Source of the DNA: Aphrocallistes beatrix
Taxonomy: Eukaryota > Porifera > Hexactinellida > Sceptrulophora > Aphrocallistidae
Direction: 5' to 3'
Length of the DNA stretch: 64,000 nt
NCBI GenBank assembly: GCA_963281255.1
Contig: OY725505.1
Coordinates: 2,542,001 to 2,606,000, forward strand
Shown: piece after piece, positions 45,009-55,361 of the stretch
Layout: each line of letters opens with the position of its first letter
Position numbering within the stretch: the first letter of the stretch is position 1
Translations under genes and position numbers: made by a program
Notes under the pieces: model-generated
The model's database searches: none
Seen by the model: only the letters and a program-made list of their open reading frames with translations
Told to the model about the DNA's origin: nothing

Positions 45009-45825
45009 CTCTAAAGCTTTAAGTCAAGAATTGTATTAAATACTCTCTATGGATTTATTCAATCTTATATGAGTAGTACTTACGTATTTTTCGAAGTCAT
45101 TTATATTAAGCACACAGATCTAATAAAAACTAATTTTAGAAAGCACACAGACTTTAAAAATGTGTTAAGTAACATTATTGGAACTATAACTTCAAGCAAG
45201 AAAGACAGTCATTGTATCACTTTAGCTAATAGTCTTATCTTTACACAATCACTTCTGTGTATACAGTATAGAGTTGCTGGAATACAATTTCCTATTGTGG
45301 AAGATGCTCAAATATGGATGGATTTAAAAAATGGAATATTTCAAAAAATCGATTAGCAGCCCTATGTTTTTATCATTTAAAATAAGATATAAGGTAATAA
45401 AGAATACTTTGATGGTATTAACCCTGAAAGCTAAATATAGGAAAAGTCGCCAGAAGTCAGCATTCAAAATTTCGGATTTTTAGTGAACTTTGATGAGGTT
45501 GTCCTGTTGCGTGGAATTCTGAGACACTAGTGTTATAGAACTATGGATTGCGTAGAATTTTGAGACTGGGTTCACTAGCTACGTATATAATCTCAATATT
45601 ATTAATTCATACCCAAGATTTCACTTGACCTGATTTTTTGCTTCCATTATGCCCCTGTTATTAATATAAAACTTGATTCAGCTCCAAAAGAACCATAAAT
45701 GAGGGGTGTGGGCCGGTGATATTCTACATCATAACTAATTATGTCGATTGTATATATCCCAGTCATTCGTAATCAATACCCTTACACCTGAAATGCTGAT
45801 TGAAATAATGACAATATACAGTACC

Positions 45826-46200
45826 CGGGCAAAAGTATTCGACCACCACGAAAACTTCCATACAAATAGTATTAAATTAGATCTATTCAAAAAAGGAACA
45901 TGTACTCAAACAGTCGAAAATTCTCTGTTTTTTATTTCAAATTCGTAATCTACACATTCTAATTACTCATAATTGAGAGTCTCAACTCAATTATTTGTTC
46001 TTATGTAGAAAATTATCAACCTCTGACACTTTGTGTCACTAATCGCCGTCATATATAATGGCTGTGACTTGGGACAAGTAGCATCAAGTATCAGATGTTG
46101 ATATTAATTAAATTGGAAGTTAGTAATTAAGTTGACGATCTCAATTATGAGTAATTAGAATGTGTAGTTTACGAATTTGAAATAAAAAATAGAGTATTAA
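45826..46200 (+). repeat. MITE of the ACAGTACCCGGGCAAAAG family, partial
   Basis: The left end is TACAGTACCCGGGCAAAAGT, then 'cgaccaccacgaaaacttcc'. The body includes 'taattagaatgtgtag'. It is co-linear with about 3945-4320 and with the inverse of about 51020-51372. The frame at 45748-45948 is a shadow of it. Confidence 0.6.
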
Positions 46201-46559
46201 TAACAGTTTGCGACATACAGTTTGTCCCATAATTTTGTGACAAAATCGTTTTTGTTATTGAACCTCTAAAATCTACGAATACTTTCCAATAGTATCATTT
46301 TTTAGTTTTATTTGATCATATCATAGCCTACTTCAATAAGGCCTTTTCACTGAACAATTTTCCATGGTACCAGGGATAAGATAAAGTGGATTTTCTTACG
46401 CACCCATAATATGAATAAATAATTTTTGTTCCAAATCTAATTCATCATTTGTTTGATGTGCATAACTATATGAAACTAGTCTACGTTCCAATAAATTATA
46501 TATCAATGTTATGACCATTTTCTTTCTCTGCTATATGGTTCCTTTTAACTTTTACGTTG

Positions 46560-48064
46560 TATTTGTTCTTGAATGTTAGCTCTCAACTGTTTCTATACAT
46601 ATAAGGATGCGCCACGCAGCAAAGGGGCAATGGGGAAGCGGGATAGACCTACAAGGAAGTATCCGGCAAGCCAATTCCCTAAGAAGGGTCGGTGCTTTAT
46701 TTGCGACTCGGACAGGCACTTTATGGCCCAATGCCCGGAACGGCACTGTGCGAAATGTGGCGAAAGAGGACACGAGGTCCGCTATTGCCCACATACACGA
46801 AGTCGAAGAGGGGTATTTCAGGTCACGACGCAGCATAGTGTTGTACATGAGACGGCGGTTGTGGTACCAGTTAAATGGAACGGTTAACCCATCAATGTAA
46901 TGATGGACACGGGGGCGGATCCTTTGATGGTGGACAGAGGCACCGTACAAAAGATGAATATCCCTTACAGCACAAAGTACAGTCAAGTGTATGGGCTAGG
47001 GCGGACAGCGCTTGCAGTCTGTGGTACGGCCTGCGTGGCGATAGATGTGGGGGATGGTCGACCACTAGAACACGAAATCGAAGTACTCGATACTAACAAT
47101 AGGGTGGTTATATTGGGGCGAAGGTTCCTCGCGCGCTTCAAGAATACTACTTTCGATTGGGAAAACATGAGAGTTAGGCTAGGTGGTTGTTGGAAAACCT
47201 CTAGCTGCGGCTCGCGGGGGATACGCGGCGACTAGAGCAGAAATTATGCAGACTGAGATGGGAAAGGAGGGAGATAGCTTGGAGGCCAGGTTCGATATTA
47301 ACCCGAAACTATCACCGCGAGAAGAGACAGCCATACGCAAGGTGCTGTCGAGATGGAAAGACGTTTTCGCGGGGAACCCGAAGAGCCCGCGCGAAATTGG
47401 AACCGCGGAACACGTTATCACTCTTCTGGATGAGTGGCCGACTAAAAGCCGACCGTTGCGTGTTTCTCCGGAAATTGAGGCGGAGGTATCCAAGCAGATA
47501 GATGAAATGCTCGAGAATGGGATCATACGTCCCTCTTCTTCCTCTTGGGCGAGTCGAGTGATCTTAGTGAAGAAAAAGGACGGGAGCCATCGATTTACCG
47601 TAGATTGCCGGGATCTCAACGATGTGACGAAGCGAGATGCCTATCCGATGCCGGATCCCCGAGATGTTTTCGATCGTATGGGAGGGGCAACTGTATTCTC
47701 TACACTGGATGGGGCATCCGCATACTGGAGCGTGCCTGTGAAGGAAAAGCATAGGGAGTTCACTGCGTTTGTTTCAACGCGCGGCCAGTTTGAATTCAAC
47801 CGCATGCCTTTTGGATTGTCAAACTCACAGGCTACCTATCAGCGAGCGGTAGACCAGGCTCTACGAGGGTGTCCGAATGTACAGGCATTTGTTGATGACA
47901 CATGTGTCCACTCGCCCAGTTTCGATACGCACCTGGAGCATTTGGATGAGGCTCAGTTGGCTATTCTAAAAATTGAGGATGAAGAATGTGAGGATTGGGC
48001 TTTTGAGTGTACTGATTGCTGTATTGACGGAAAAGATATGCTACGTTGTATTTTAATGACTTAA
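46560..48064 (+). mobile_element. Ty3/Gypsy LTR-retrotransposon fossil, internal fragment
   Basis: An old, broken internal fragment of a Ty3/Gypsy retroelement on the plus strand. Recognisable parts in order are a gag zinc-knuckle region, an aspartic protease region and the N-terminal half of reverse transcriptase. RNase H, integrase and both LTRs are not seen, so it is incomplete at both ends, with a few breaks. It is markedly richer in GC than its neighbours. Motifs remain easy to recognise, suggesting moderate age. The minus-strand frames here are shadows. Confidence 0.85.
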
Positions 48065-48661
48065 AGTAACTGTTTACTCAACAACAAGGCCAAGAATATT
48101 ACTTCTACCACCTCTTGTCCCAAAGATACTCAAAGGAAGATACTTAAACTTACCTCTAATTAATATATGTATATATATACACCTATATATTTATGTAGTA
48201 TTCCTTGTCCGTCAACTAAATTATGCCAGCAGTCAATAATATCATTATTGTGGGGTAGAGGATGTATAATTACACGATATTAAATATATCAAAATGATAT
48301 TGTGTTAAATTTCATTGTATTAAAAACTCGACTTTATCTTATCCCTGGTCTAAAGTAGTGAAATGGCCTGTATGTAGTAGGCTATGTTAAGTGCTAATTA
48401 TAACGTCTCATCATCACACAAATATCAAAAAATCACCTTTATCATGCAGTCGCCATTCAGATATCGCACAAATGCGCCGCGATTTTCAGCCTATTCTTTC
48501 TGATAATTTGAAAAGGCCAATAACCATAGAGAAAAAATATATATAATAATAGTATAGCTACTCATTTCGGAAGTTTGCCACTATACTATACCAATATAGT
48601 CGGTAACTACAAATCTCATATCAGTTAGTTATATAATATCAACTAAATACCACCATACTAC
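48065..48661 (+). promoter_or_regulatory. Upstream region of the MSKR family gene at 48662
   Basis: Mostly AT-rich non-coding sequence with a TATATA run near 48165. The last 70 bp contain 'actatactataccaatatag', then TCAGTTAGTTATATAATATC at 48621-48640, then 'aactaaataccaccatacta' and the ATG. The same block precedes the genes at 55362 and 62765 and the broken copy at 59819. TATATAAT lies only about 30 bp before the ATG, while TCAGTT would fit an initiator. Confidence 0.5.
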
Positions 48662-49546
48662 ATGAGCAAACGGGCAACTACTCAGGAAGATAATATCGCT
48701 AAGAGACGTAAGCCAGCACAAAAGTCAAGAAAAGAATGTTATAAAATACACCGTACAGATTACAGACAATTCTCAATAAACTCTAGCGGTTACGTGAAAG
48801 CTCTAGCATATAATAATAACTTACTTTTGGTCTGTTGTGATGATAATAACCATAATCAACTATTTCAAATTTACACTTTAGAGGGTTTCTTTGTGACTTC
48901 ATATGAGAATGTAGTAAACATTGGCCACACTTTCATCTCAGATCTCAGATTTACAAATGATTTCATTCTAGCCTCCTTTAAAAACCTTTGTTTGATCCGA
49001 ATTAGTGATTATAATATCAAACAAAGACTAGCCTCGAGTTTTTCTTTCAGATTTCCTCTGGACAGTGATGACTATGGGAATTTCTATGCAATTGAACCCT
49101 TCAATTCTGAATATAATATCAGAATATACAGCTTTGATCTTGAGTTCTTGCAACTGTTTGATTATGATTTACGTGATTGCGGTAGTCCTCTTTTCCTCCG
49201 CATCAAAGAAGATACAATGTATGTTGTATCAGAGTTTAATTATCGGAGTATGACTATTTTCAAGGTGGACTTAACAAATGGTAAAATAATAGATGAGAAA
49301 AAACTCAACACTCGTTTACTATCCAGGCAAATCTTTCTCTGCGTGGACGATATGTATAATATCTTCATTAGTGGTGCGCTATTCACAAATATTTGTATCT
49401 ATTATGCGTCAGGAAGAATTCGTTACTATAGGACTGATAAGCTGGAGAATTTTCAGAATTGTCAAGGAATTGCATATGTGGCCAATTGTAACAGCATATT
49501 TGTATTGACATCTCCTTATGTTAAGATATACAGTCTTGCTTTGTGA
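48662..49546 (+). CDS. MSKR-family propeller-like protein, intact copy 1
   Basis: A 294-residue single-exon gene. The N-terminus (MSKRATTQEDNIAKRRKPAQ) is strongly basic and resembles a nuclear localisation signal. The remainder is repeat-like, with blocks 'ALAYNNNLLLVCCDD', 'YTLEGFFVTSYENVV', 'LRFTNDFILASFKN', 'FPLDSDDYGNFYAIEPF', 'LFLRIKEDTMYVVSE', 'IFLCVDDMYNIFISG' and 'GIAYVANCNSIFVL'. This spacing suggests a six-bladed beta-propeller diverged from NHL or SMP-30 types. No known name applies. Three intact paralogues occur in the window (48662, 55362, 62765). The start is supported by shared upstream sequence. Confidence 0.75.
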   Translation: MSKRATTQEDNIAKRRKPAQKSRKECYKIHRTDYRQFSINSSGYVKALAYNNNLLLVCCDDNNHNQLFQIYTLEGFFVTSYENVVNIGHTFISDLRFTNDFILASFKNLCLIRISDYNIKQRLASSFSFRFPLDSDDYGNFYAIEPFNSEYNIRIYSFDLEFLQLFDYDLRDCGSPLFLRIKEDTMYVVSEFNYRSMTIFKVDLTNGKIIDEKKLNTRLLSRQIFLCVDDMYNIFISGALFTNICIYYASGRIRYYRTDKLENFQNCQGIAYVANCNSIFVLTSPYVKIYSLAL

Positions 49547-49637
49547 TATTGAACTTCGGAAATTATATGCATTATGCTATGTAGTATATACTAAACTTAG
49601 TATTTATTTATTTATTCATATATTTGTATACGTAGGA

Positions 49638-49744
49638 CAGTGGTTCCCAACCTGGAGTCAATGGATCCCTCAGGTTTCGAAATTGTATTACTGTTAATAG
49701 GAGGGGGTCCAGTGTCCACAGTCCAAAAGGGTTGAAAACCGCTG
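49638..49744. mobile_element. Short hAT-type MITE
   Basis: A 107-bp element starting CAGTGGTTCCCAACCTGGAG and ending GGTTGAAAACCGCTG, the classic short hAT terminal inverted repeats. The flanks ACGTAGGA and ACTTAGGG match at six of eight positions, consistent with an eroded 8-bp duplication. It has no coding capacity. Confidence 0.7.
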
Positions 49745-49752
49745 ACTTAGGG

Positions 49753-52260
49753 CATTCACAAAATTCTCATCCCATTTCTGTATCTCGAAAAATGGTGAAA
49801 ATATGATATTTTGGATTTGCCCATTGTATTACTTAGGAGATCAGCTTCCAATTTGCATATTGGCTCATCTTTATAGAACGATTATTGTGGTTCATGCACT
49901 CGATTAGATATACGGTACTTCGGTTTAAAGTAGTACCTTTGAACGTGATTTTTGGGGTTTCCCTTGGATGTATTTCATTTCTGAGCAAATTAAGCTTAAA
50001 ATTGATCACTCCATCGAATTATACGCATCAAATAACATACAGATAGATTGACTTCTTTTGAAGTATTCTAGTCTTAGGCAGGGGAAAAAAGTGTGTGGTT
50101 TACTTCCACTTTTAAGTGTCGAAAATTGACAAATAATCCACTAAAAGTGTCATGATATCTATTCATCACGAGCAATTCCACTGAACACCTCCCGTTTACT
50201 CATGATCGGATTATCCAATAGGCTTTCATTCTTCTTTTTTGTTTTTCGTTTCCCTCCATGCATAGTTGTTGCCTATCATCAAAATTAAGACAATATTATA
50301 ATATTTCTACCTGTTGCACGTCCTCCCAGTCAACTTTTCTATTACTTTTCAAAAATTGAACGCCTTTGGTAGCCATATAAAGGGAATGAAGGAATTTCAT
50401 TGTTTAAGTATTATATCAATCAAATAATGAACGAGATGGGACATAGTTAACATCTAAGAGGCACATACCAACCTATTTTTCTCAGTCTATAGTACTAAAT
50501 ATGAGCGTAGTATTATTAGAGGAAAATCACCGAGAAAAAGTATCATGAAGATATCCCAATTTGCCTCCACCTTTATCAAGCAGTCGCCTCTCAGAGATCC
50601 CACAAAATCGCCGGATACCAAGTGAGTATAGTCTGGCTCAGTTATTGTCAAAAAGTTCCACTGTGTGTGCTGGGCATTTTTTTTTATGGGAGAGCTGCAT
50701 TTGTCCGAATTTTGTAGTATGCATCTGTCCGACTGAAGTATGAATCTCTCCGACTAGAGTACGCATTTGTCCTAAAAGTGTTTTTTCTGAAGAAAGGGGT
50801 GTGTGTGTAGAGGCCTTTTAGGTGTGGTATCTTGCTCCCCTTTGGGACCATTGAAGCATTTTGGTCGGGGAATATATTGTAATGCTAGGATTTTGCAGTT
50901 TTTAGGAGTGATGTTTATTTGCAAACTATGAAATTCGGACAAATGCATACTACAAATTCAGACAAATGCATATGTACTTCAAAATTCGGACAAAGCATGC
51001 GTCCCTTTTTTTATTTCAAATTCGTGAACTACACATTCTAATTCTCACAATTGAAGCCTCAATTCAATTACTAACTCCAAGTTTATAAATATCAACCTTG
51101 GATATTTGATGGTACTTCACCTCCAAGTCACGCCCATTATATATGATAGCGATTAGTGACACAAAGTGGCAGAGAGTGATGATTTTCTACATGAGAATAG
51201 GTAATTGAACTAATACTCTCAATTATGAGTAATAAGAATGTGTAGATTAGGATTTGAAATAAAAAATAGAGTATTTTCTACTGTCTGAATATCCTTTTTT
51301 TGAATAGATCCAATTTATACTATTTGTATAGAAGTTTTCGTGGTGGTCGAATATTTTGTCCGGGTAGTGTATAATCGAATATAGAGTTGAAATCTTCCAA
51401 AATTTCGAATTCGTAGAATTCAATTATGTATTAAAATATATATTCATGGCTTAATCAACCCCCTTTTTAGTAGGCTATGATGCATTGTCTCCTTTACAGT
51501 AACTTTTTCCTTCAGCAAGAGATATACGTATTTAGTACTGTTGCATGATATTTCTACCACCATGATATTCTTACTACCATTAGTTTTGCCAAACAATCGT
51601 CACCACATTGTGTCGAGCGTCACAATTTAATAGAATTTGACACAATTTGATGGCACGCGACACAAATTATTATGGTAAGACCATATACAAAATTTTGTCG
51701 CCAGAAATTTTTGCATCCATGGCCCATATGGGCCTTACCAAACTAAAGTGTGTCCCGTACCATTAAATTGTGGCGCTCGACACAATTTGGTGGCGATTGT
51801 TTGACAAAAATAATGGTAGTAAGAATATCATGTTGTAAAATATTAATAGTATCCATTATATATGAATGTAGTATGAATATATCACGGTAGGAGAAATATA
51901 ATGCAACATAACTAACTGAAGGGAAGCACACTGAAAAATCATGAGTATGCACTTGAGTTTCTTCCTTTTATGCTCTGTAAAGAATGATTGTGATAATATA
52001 CGTACTAAAATATTATCAACGCTAATTTGAAAAAGTGCAATTTTTACTTTACCTGATGATACCATAAATGTCATGCACACACTGTTATCGAATTGAAAAT
52101 AAAGAATAACATATGAATAGGGTCCATGTGAATTTTTTACAATAGTCTTAATCATAGTCTATTGTCCTACATTTATCCTTCAATCTCGTGTAACTACGAA
52201 CGTGTGACTGCCTCAAGGGTTCGTTTTGTTGTATTCGAGGAATAACCAGCAGCATTGCAT
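49753..52260. other. Intergenic stretch with three MITE-like repeats
   Basis: No supported gene. About 50670-51005 has inverted ends and direct words such as GTCCGAATTTTGTAGTATGC. About 51020-51372 is an inverted member of the GTCCGGGTAGTGTA MITE family. 51561-51832 has near-perfect 60-bp inverted ends starting CATGATATTCTTACTACCAT. Minus-strand frames at 51743-52155 overlap that element or its flank and lack family features. The last 100 bp presumably hold the MATE gene promoter. Confidence 0.5.
51561..51832. mobile_element. 272-bp MITE with 60-bp inverted ends
   Basis: The ends CATGATATTCTTACTACCAT and ATGGTAGTAAGAATATCATG are exact inverses, and pairing continues through 'gtcaccacattgtgtcgagcg'. 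Inside, CACAATTT-type words recur in both directions. No clear target duplication beyond CATG. No coding capacity. Confidence 0.7.
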
Positions 52261-52305
52261 GCTATAAAGGTGTATAGGTAGGTAGTCATTGGTCAATGTT
52301 ATAAA

Positions 52306-53883
52306 TTGAAAAATGAAATGAACATTCTATTTGCAAAAATGAAATTGAAACGATATTGTTGGATGCTTAAAGAGGCTAAAATCCTAACTTTCCTCGCATT
52401 TCCTACAGCTATTTCATACCTCACAGAAGGAATGCAAGCTAAATTGAGCAATGTATTTATTGGGAGGAGTTCAGGAAGTGAAGTCACTCTAATGCTGAGT
52501 GCACTCTACATAGCACAGATGTTTTCAAATGCCACTTCGTACCCGTTGGGGTTAGGCATAGCAGCTTATGTCAATATTCTCTGTTCTCAAGCATTCGGAG
52601 CTAAACAGTACAAAATGGTAGGACTGTATTTCTATCGAATTCTCTTCATGTCAGCTCTCACAATCTTCCCACTGTGTGCTCTCTACATAAGTGCGCGTCC
52701 TATCGTCTACCTCGTAACGCAAGACTGGCAACTAGCCTACCAGGTAGGAAGGTATGCAACAGTCTACTGTTTTATTCTACCGGCCTATCTGTACCAAAAA
52801 GCAGCGATCGGATATCTACAAGCTAGCGGGGTAGTTTGGCCTCCTCTGCTCTATCTCCTCTTAGGTAACGCTCTCAATGGAATCTTACAGTACATTTTCA
52901 TATTCCATTTCGACACAGGTTTAGCTGGAGCAGGAGCTGGTTACTGCATCAGCACGTACCTCATAGCCTTGTTGATCTACGCACACATTCGATTCACAAA
53001 CATACACATATTAACCAATGTTGATTGGACTGTAGAACTGATTGGACAATGGTATCACACTATGCAGTATGCATTATCCACTACAATACAGAGTTTTGGA
53101 GCGATTTTTCAAACAGGCATATCTCCTATGATAATATTGGGGATTATAGCTCGAAGTGAGACACAGTTAGCTATCTATTCCATCCTCTATTCAGTTTGGT
53201 TTGCTTTCTGTCTTTTTGCGTTTGGTTATAGCAGTGCGATTACTATTCGTATTGGCCATATCCTTGGTGCGAATGAACCAAATAAAGCTAGAAGAGTTGC
53301 GATATTTTCTTTGATTTATTGCTTGATAATAATTATTCTCATTTCTAGTTTCGTGTGCATGACAAGTCAACCATTCAGTATACTGTTCACAACAGATGCA
53401 ATGTTGGCCTCTGATCTATCCTTTGGCGTGAAAATGCTAGCCATTGTTATTTTTTTTGCAGGTGTTTGTTTACTACAACAAGGTGTGATGAATGCGTGTT
53501 GTCAACAAAGGATCGATGCGGTTCAAAATTTTATACTAAGACTGGTTGTTAGTTTCGTCATTTCAATCATCGTTGCACATTATGTGGAGTGGAAAGCTTT
53601 GAGTTTGCTCATGGTCATGACAATACTAATGTTCCTAAGCACTGTAATTGGTCTCTTAATCGTCTTCTGTCAACGTTGGGAAAAATTTGCAGCCCTAGTC
53701 AGAAAAAATACTGAAAAGGATATAAGCCAAGTAGATTATGATAATTTAGTTAAGAACAACTCAGTTATATCACATTTCCTGTGTAATGGAAAAGTATGTG
53801 ATTCGAAGCTATTTATCATAACAAGGTATTGTAGCTGTATGCTATTAGGTATTATATTCTTTATCTTTATATTCGTACGCTAG
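52306..53883 (+). CDS. MATE-family multidrug/toxin extrusion transporter, intronless
   Basis: A 525-residue membrane protein of the MATE (SLC47) family, which exports organic cations in exchange for protons or sodium at the plasma membrane. Family motifs include 'CSQAFGAKQYKMVGLYFYR' in the first half, 'AGAGYCISTYLIALLIY', and 'AITIRIGHILGANEPNKARR' at the start of the second half. About twelve hydrophobic segments are followed by a hydrophilic linker (about 465-500) and a final hydrophobic helix, as in animal SLC47 proteins with a thirteenth segment. ATG 52306 is the first in frame; Met6 or Met12 are alternatives. The absence of introns contrasts with beta-catenin. It appears intact. Confidence 0.88.
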   Translation: MKNEMNILFAKMKLKRYCWMLKEAKILTFLAFPTAISYLTEGMQAKLSNVFIGRSSGSEVTLMLSALYIAQMFSNATSYPLGLGIAAYVNILCSQAFGAKQYKMVGLYFYRILFMSALTIFPLCALYISARPIVYLVTQDWQLAYQVGRYATVYCFILPAYLYQKAAIGYLQASGVVWPPLLYLLLGNALNGILQYIFIFHFDTGLAGAGAGYCISTYLIALLIYAHIRFTNIHILTNVDWTVELIGQWYHTMQYALSTTIQSFGAIFQTGISPMIILGIIARSETQLAIYSILYSVWFAFCLFAFGYSSAITIRIGHILGANEPNKARRVAIFSLIYCLIIIILISSFVCMTSQPFSILFTTDAMLASDLSFGVKMLAIVIFFAGVCLLQQGVMNACCQQRIDAVQNFILRLVVSFVISIIVAHYVEWKALSLLMVMTILMFLSTVIGLLIVFCQRWEKFAALVRKNTEKDISQVDYDNLVKNNSVISHFLCNGKVCDSKLFIITRYCSCMLLGIIFFIFIFVR

Positions 53884-54102
53884 TTCTAGGTTTACCAGTA
53901 CTGACAATGCTCTTACCAATATACATGTAATGTTGTGATTTTCCTTTTTTGTTAATTATATGCTTTCATTCCCTCATTGTGTGTAAAATGATTTGAGACG
54001 GATCCTCTGATACTGGTGCTAACATGTGATCTGATCAGAGATGTAGGAAATTGCGTAACATTTCAATTTCAAAATTGCCCAGGCATTGCCGTTTATTTAT
54101 TA

Positions 54103-54622
54103 CAAGCGCGCTTCGCGCTTGCTTGCGCTGCGCGGCTGGCGGACACTTTGTGTCCGCCGGAGGCTCCCTTCGGTCGCCTGGAGTCACATTGGTTAATTAT
54201 AAGGGAGATAACATCTCTAAATATGTCTGTCCTACTGTGCTAATCGATATCACTCGAAAAATCACCAAATTTGTGAATTTAAAAATTTTTGATGCGTAAT
54301 GATGACGTCATAACAAAGTGATGAGTCATCATTTTTTGATGATAGTTGCATCATATGTGAGACATGTTAGTATACAGATTCTATTAAAATTTCACCTTTC
54401 TATCTCCTATAATGGCTGAGTTATGCCCGAATAACTGTGTTGCTTAACTTTTTAAAATGTGACAATGACGTCATAATTCCATGATGAGTCGACATTTTCG
54501 TCTGAGCTCAGAACTTACTGGAGCCATAGCCAAAAGACTCCCACATGCCAAAAATCAGCTTTCTGCGCCTGGCAGTTTCTTCAATCAATTCGTAACAGAT
54601 ATATATATATATATATATACAA
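54103..54622 (+). repeat. Hairpin-headed repeat, GACGTCAT subtype, best full-length copy
   Basis: Head 54103-54185 with GGCGGACACTTTGTGTCCGCC. The body has 'aagggagataacatctct', 'gatgcgtaatgatgacgtca' and 'atgacgtcataattccatga'. The tail has CAGTTTCTTCAATCAATTCG followed by an (AT)n run to 54622. It is co-linear with the minus copy 28452-27958. The frames at 54016-54299 are shadows across the head. Confidence 0.8.
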
Positions 54623-55361
54623 ATATTAATTAATCGAGTTTTAATAGTAAGGATTAAAAGCTTTGCCAAAGGGGTCTATTGGTATTTTTTGCACAAATAC
54701 AGGAATTTGAACCTGCTTTTCTCTCTGATTCCAGATTTGAAATCTACACATTCGAATTAGTTAAGTTGAACATATCTAATAAATTACTCAACCCAATGAT
54801 ACATTTTATCAGCTTGAGCCACCATGGGTAATTCATTGCCATCATGTATTGTGGTTAGAAGTAGCTAAAATGGTATCTGTGACATAAGGCGGCACTGATT
54901 AACAATTTCAAATAATTAGGAATTAATGATTAATTAGAAAAATTCAACTGTGACTAATTAGAATGTGTAGTGTTATTTGAATATGGAATCCGATTAGCTG
55001 TTTTCCATACCGTTTAGAAGTAATCCTCTTCATAAATACACCCATTTTAGTACAATTTGTATGTGAAATAATGAAGTATTCAAATACTTTTGTCCCCTTG
55101 GTGTATGTTCCAGCCTGTATATTGAAATGCCAGTCATATCGACTGTAAAACTCAATCAATAATAATATATTCCCTGCACCTGAAATATATTGTGATACTG
55201 ATTGCAATAATGACAATAATAACAATATATGCGGTAGCTAAATATTGATGCGGGTTGGAAAGCTGAAACATGTTTCCAGTTGCCTACTTATGTATAAATT
55301 ATACTATATGAAAAAAATTCATATCTGTTAGCTATATAATATCGACTAAATACCATCAGAC
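54623..55361 (+). other. MITE remnant and promoter of the MSKR gene at 55362
   Basis: About 54735-55112 is a member of the MITE family whose right end reads AATACTTTTGTCCCCTTGGTG; the left end is not clear. The last 50 bp repeat the family promoter block (CTGTTAGCTATATAATATCG, 'actaaataccatcagac'). The minus frame at 54944-55225 is a shadow. Confidence 0.5.

Larger units (their letters stand above)
34022..45505 (+). mobile_element. Large DDE DNA transposon with long inverted ends, riddled by insertions
   Basis: Inverted ends of about 345 bp (34022-34366 and 45168-45505) begin AGGACAACCTCATCAAAGTT. Inside, plus-strand pieces encode a zinc-finger-like motif, a DDE transposase and an OTU protease, the set seen in MULE/KDZ-like elements of animals. 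Later insertions: Tc1 (36908-38246), a MITE (about 39250-39712), mariner (41043-42366), a degenerate MITE (about 42490-42657) and hAT (42719-45008). These add over 5 kb to the element. No target duplication is obvious at the outer ends. Superfamily assignment is provisional; the element is dead. Confidence 0.78.

Noticed and set aside
34022-45505. Polinton identity for the large long-TIR element
   Set aside because: No polymerase, packaging ATPase or capsid-type frame is seen; the core is a DDE transposase with OTU.
46576-47752. Minus-strand frames over the Gypsy fragment
   Set aside because: They are antisense shadows of a GC-rich coding fragment.
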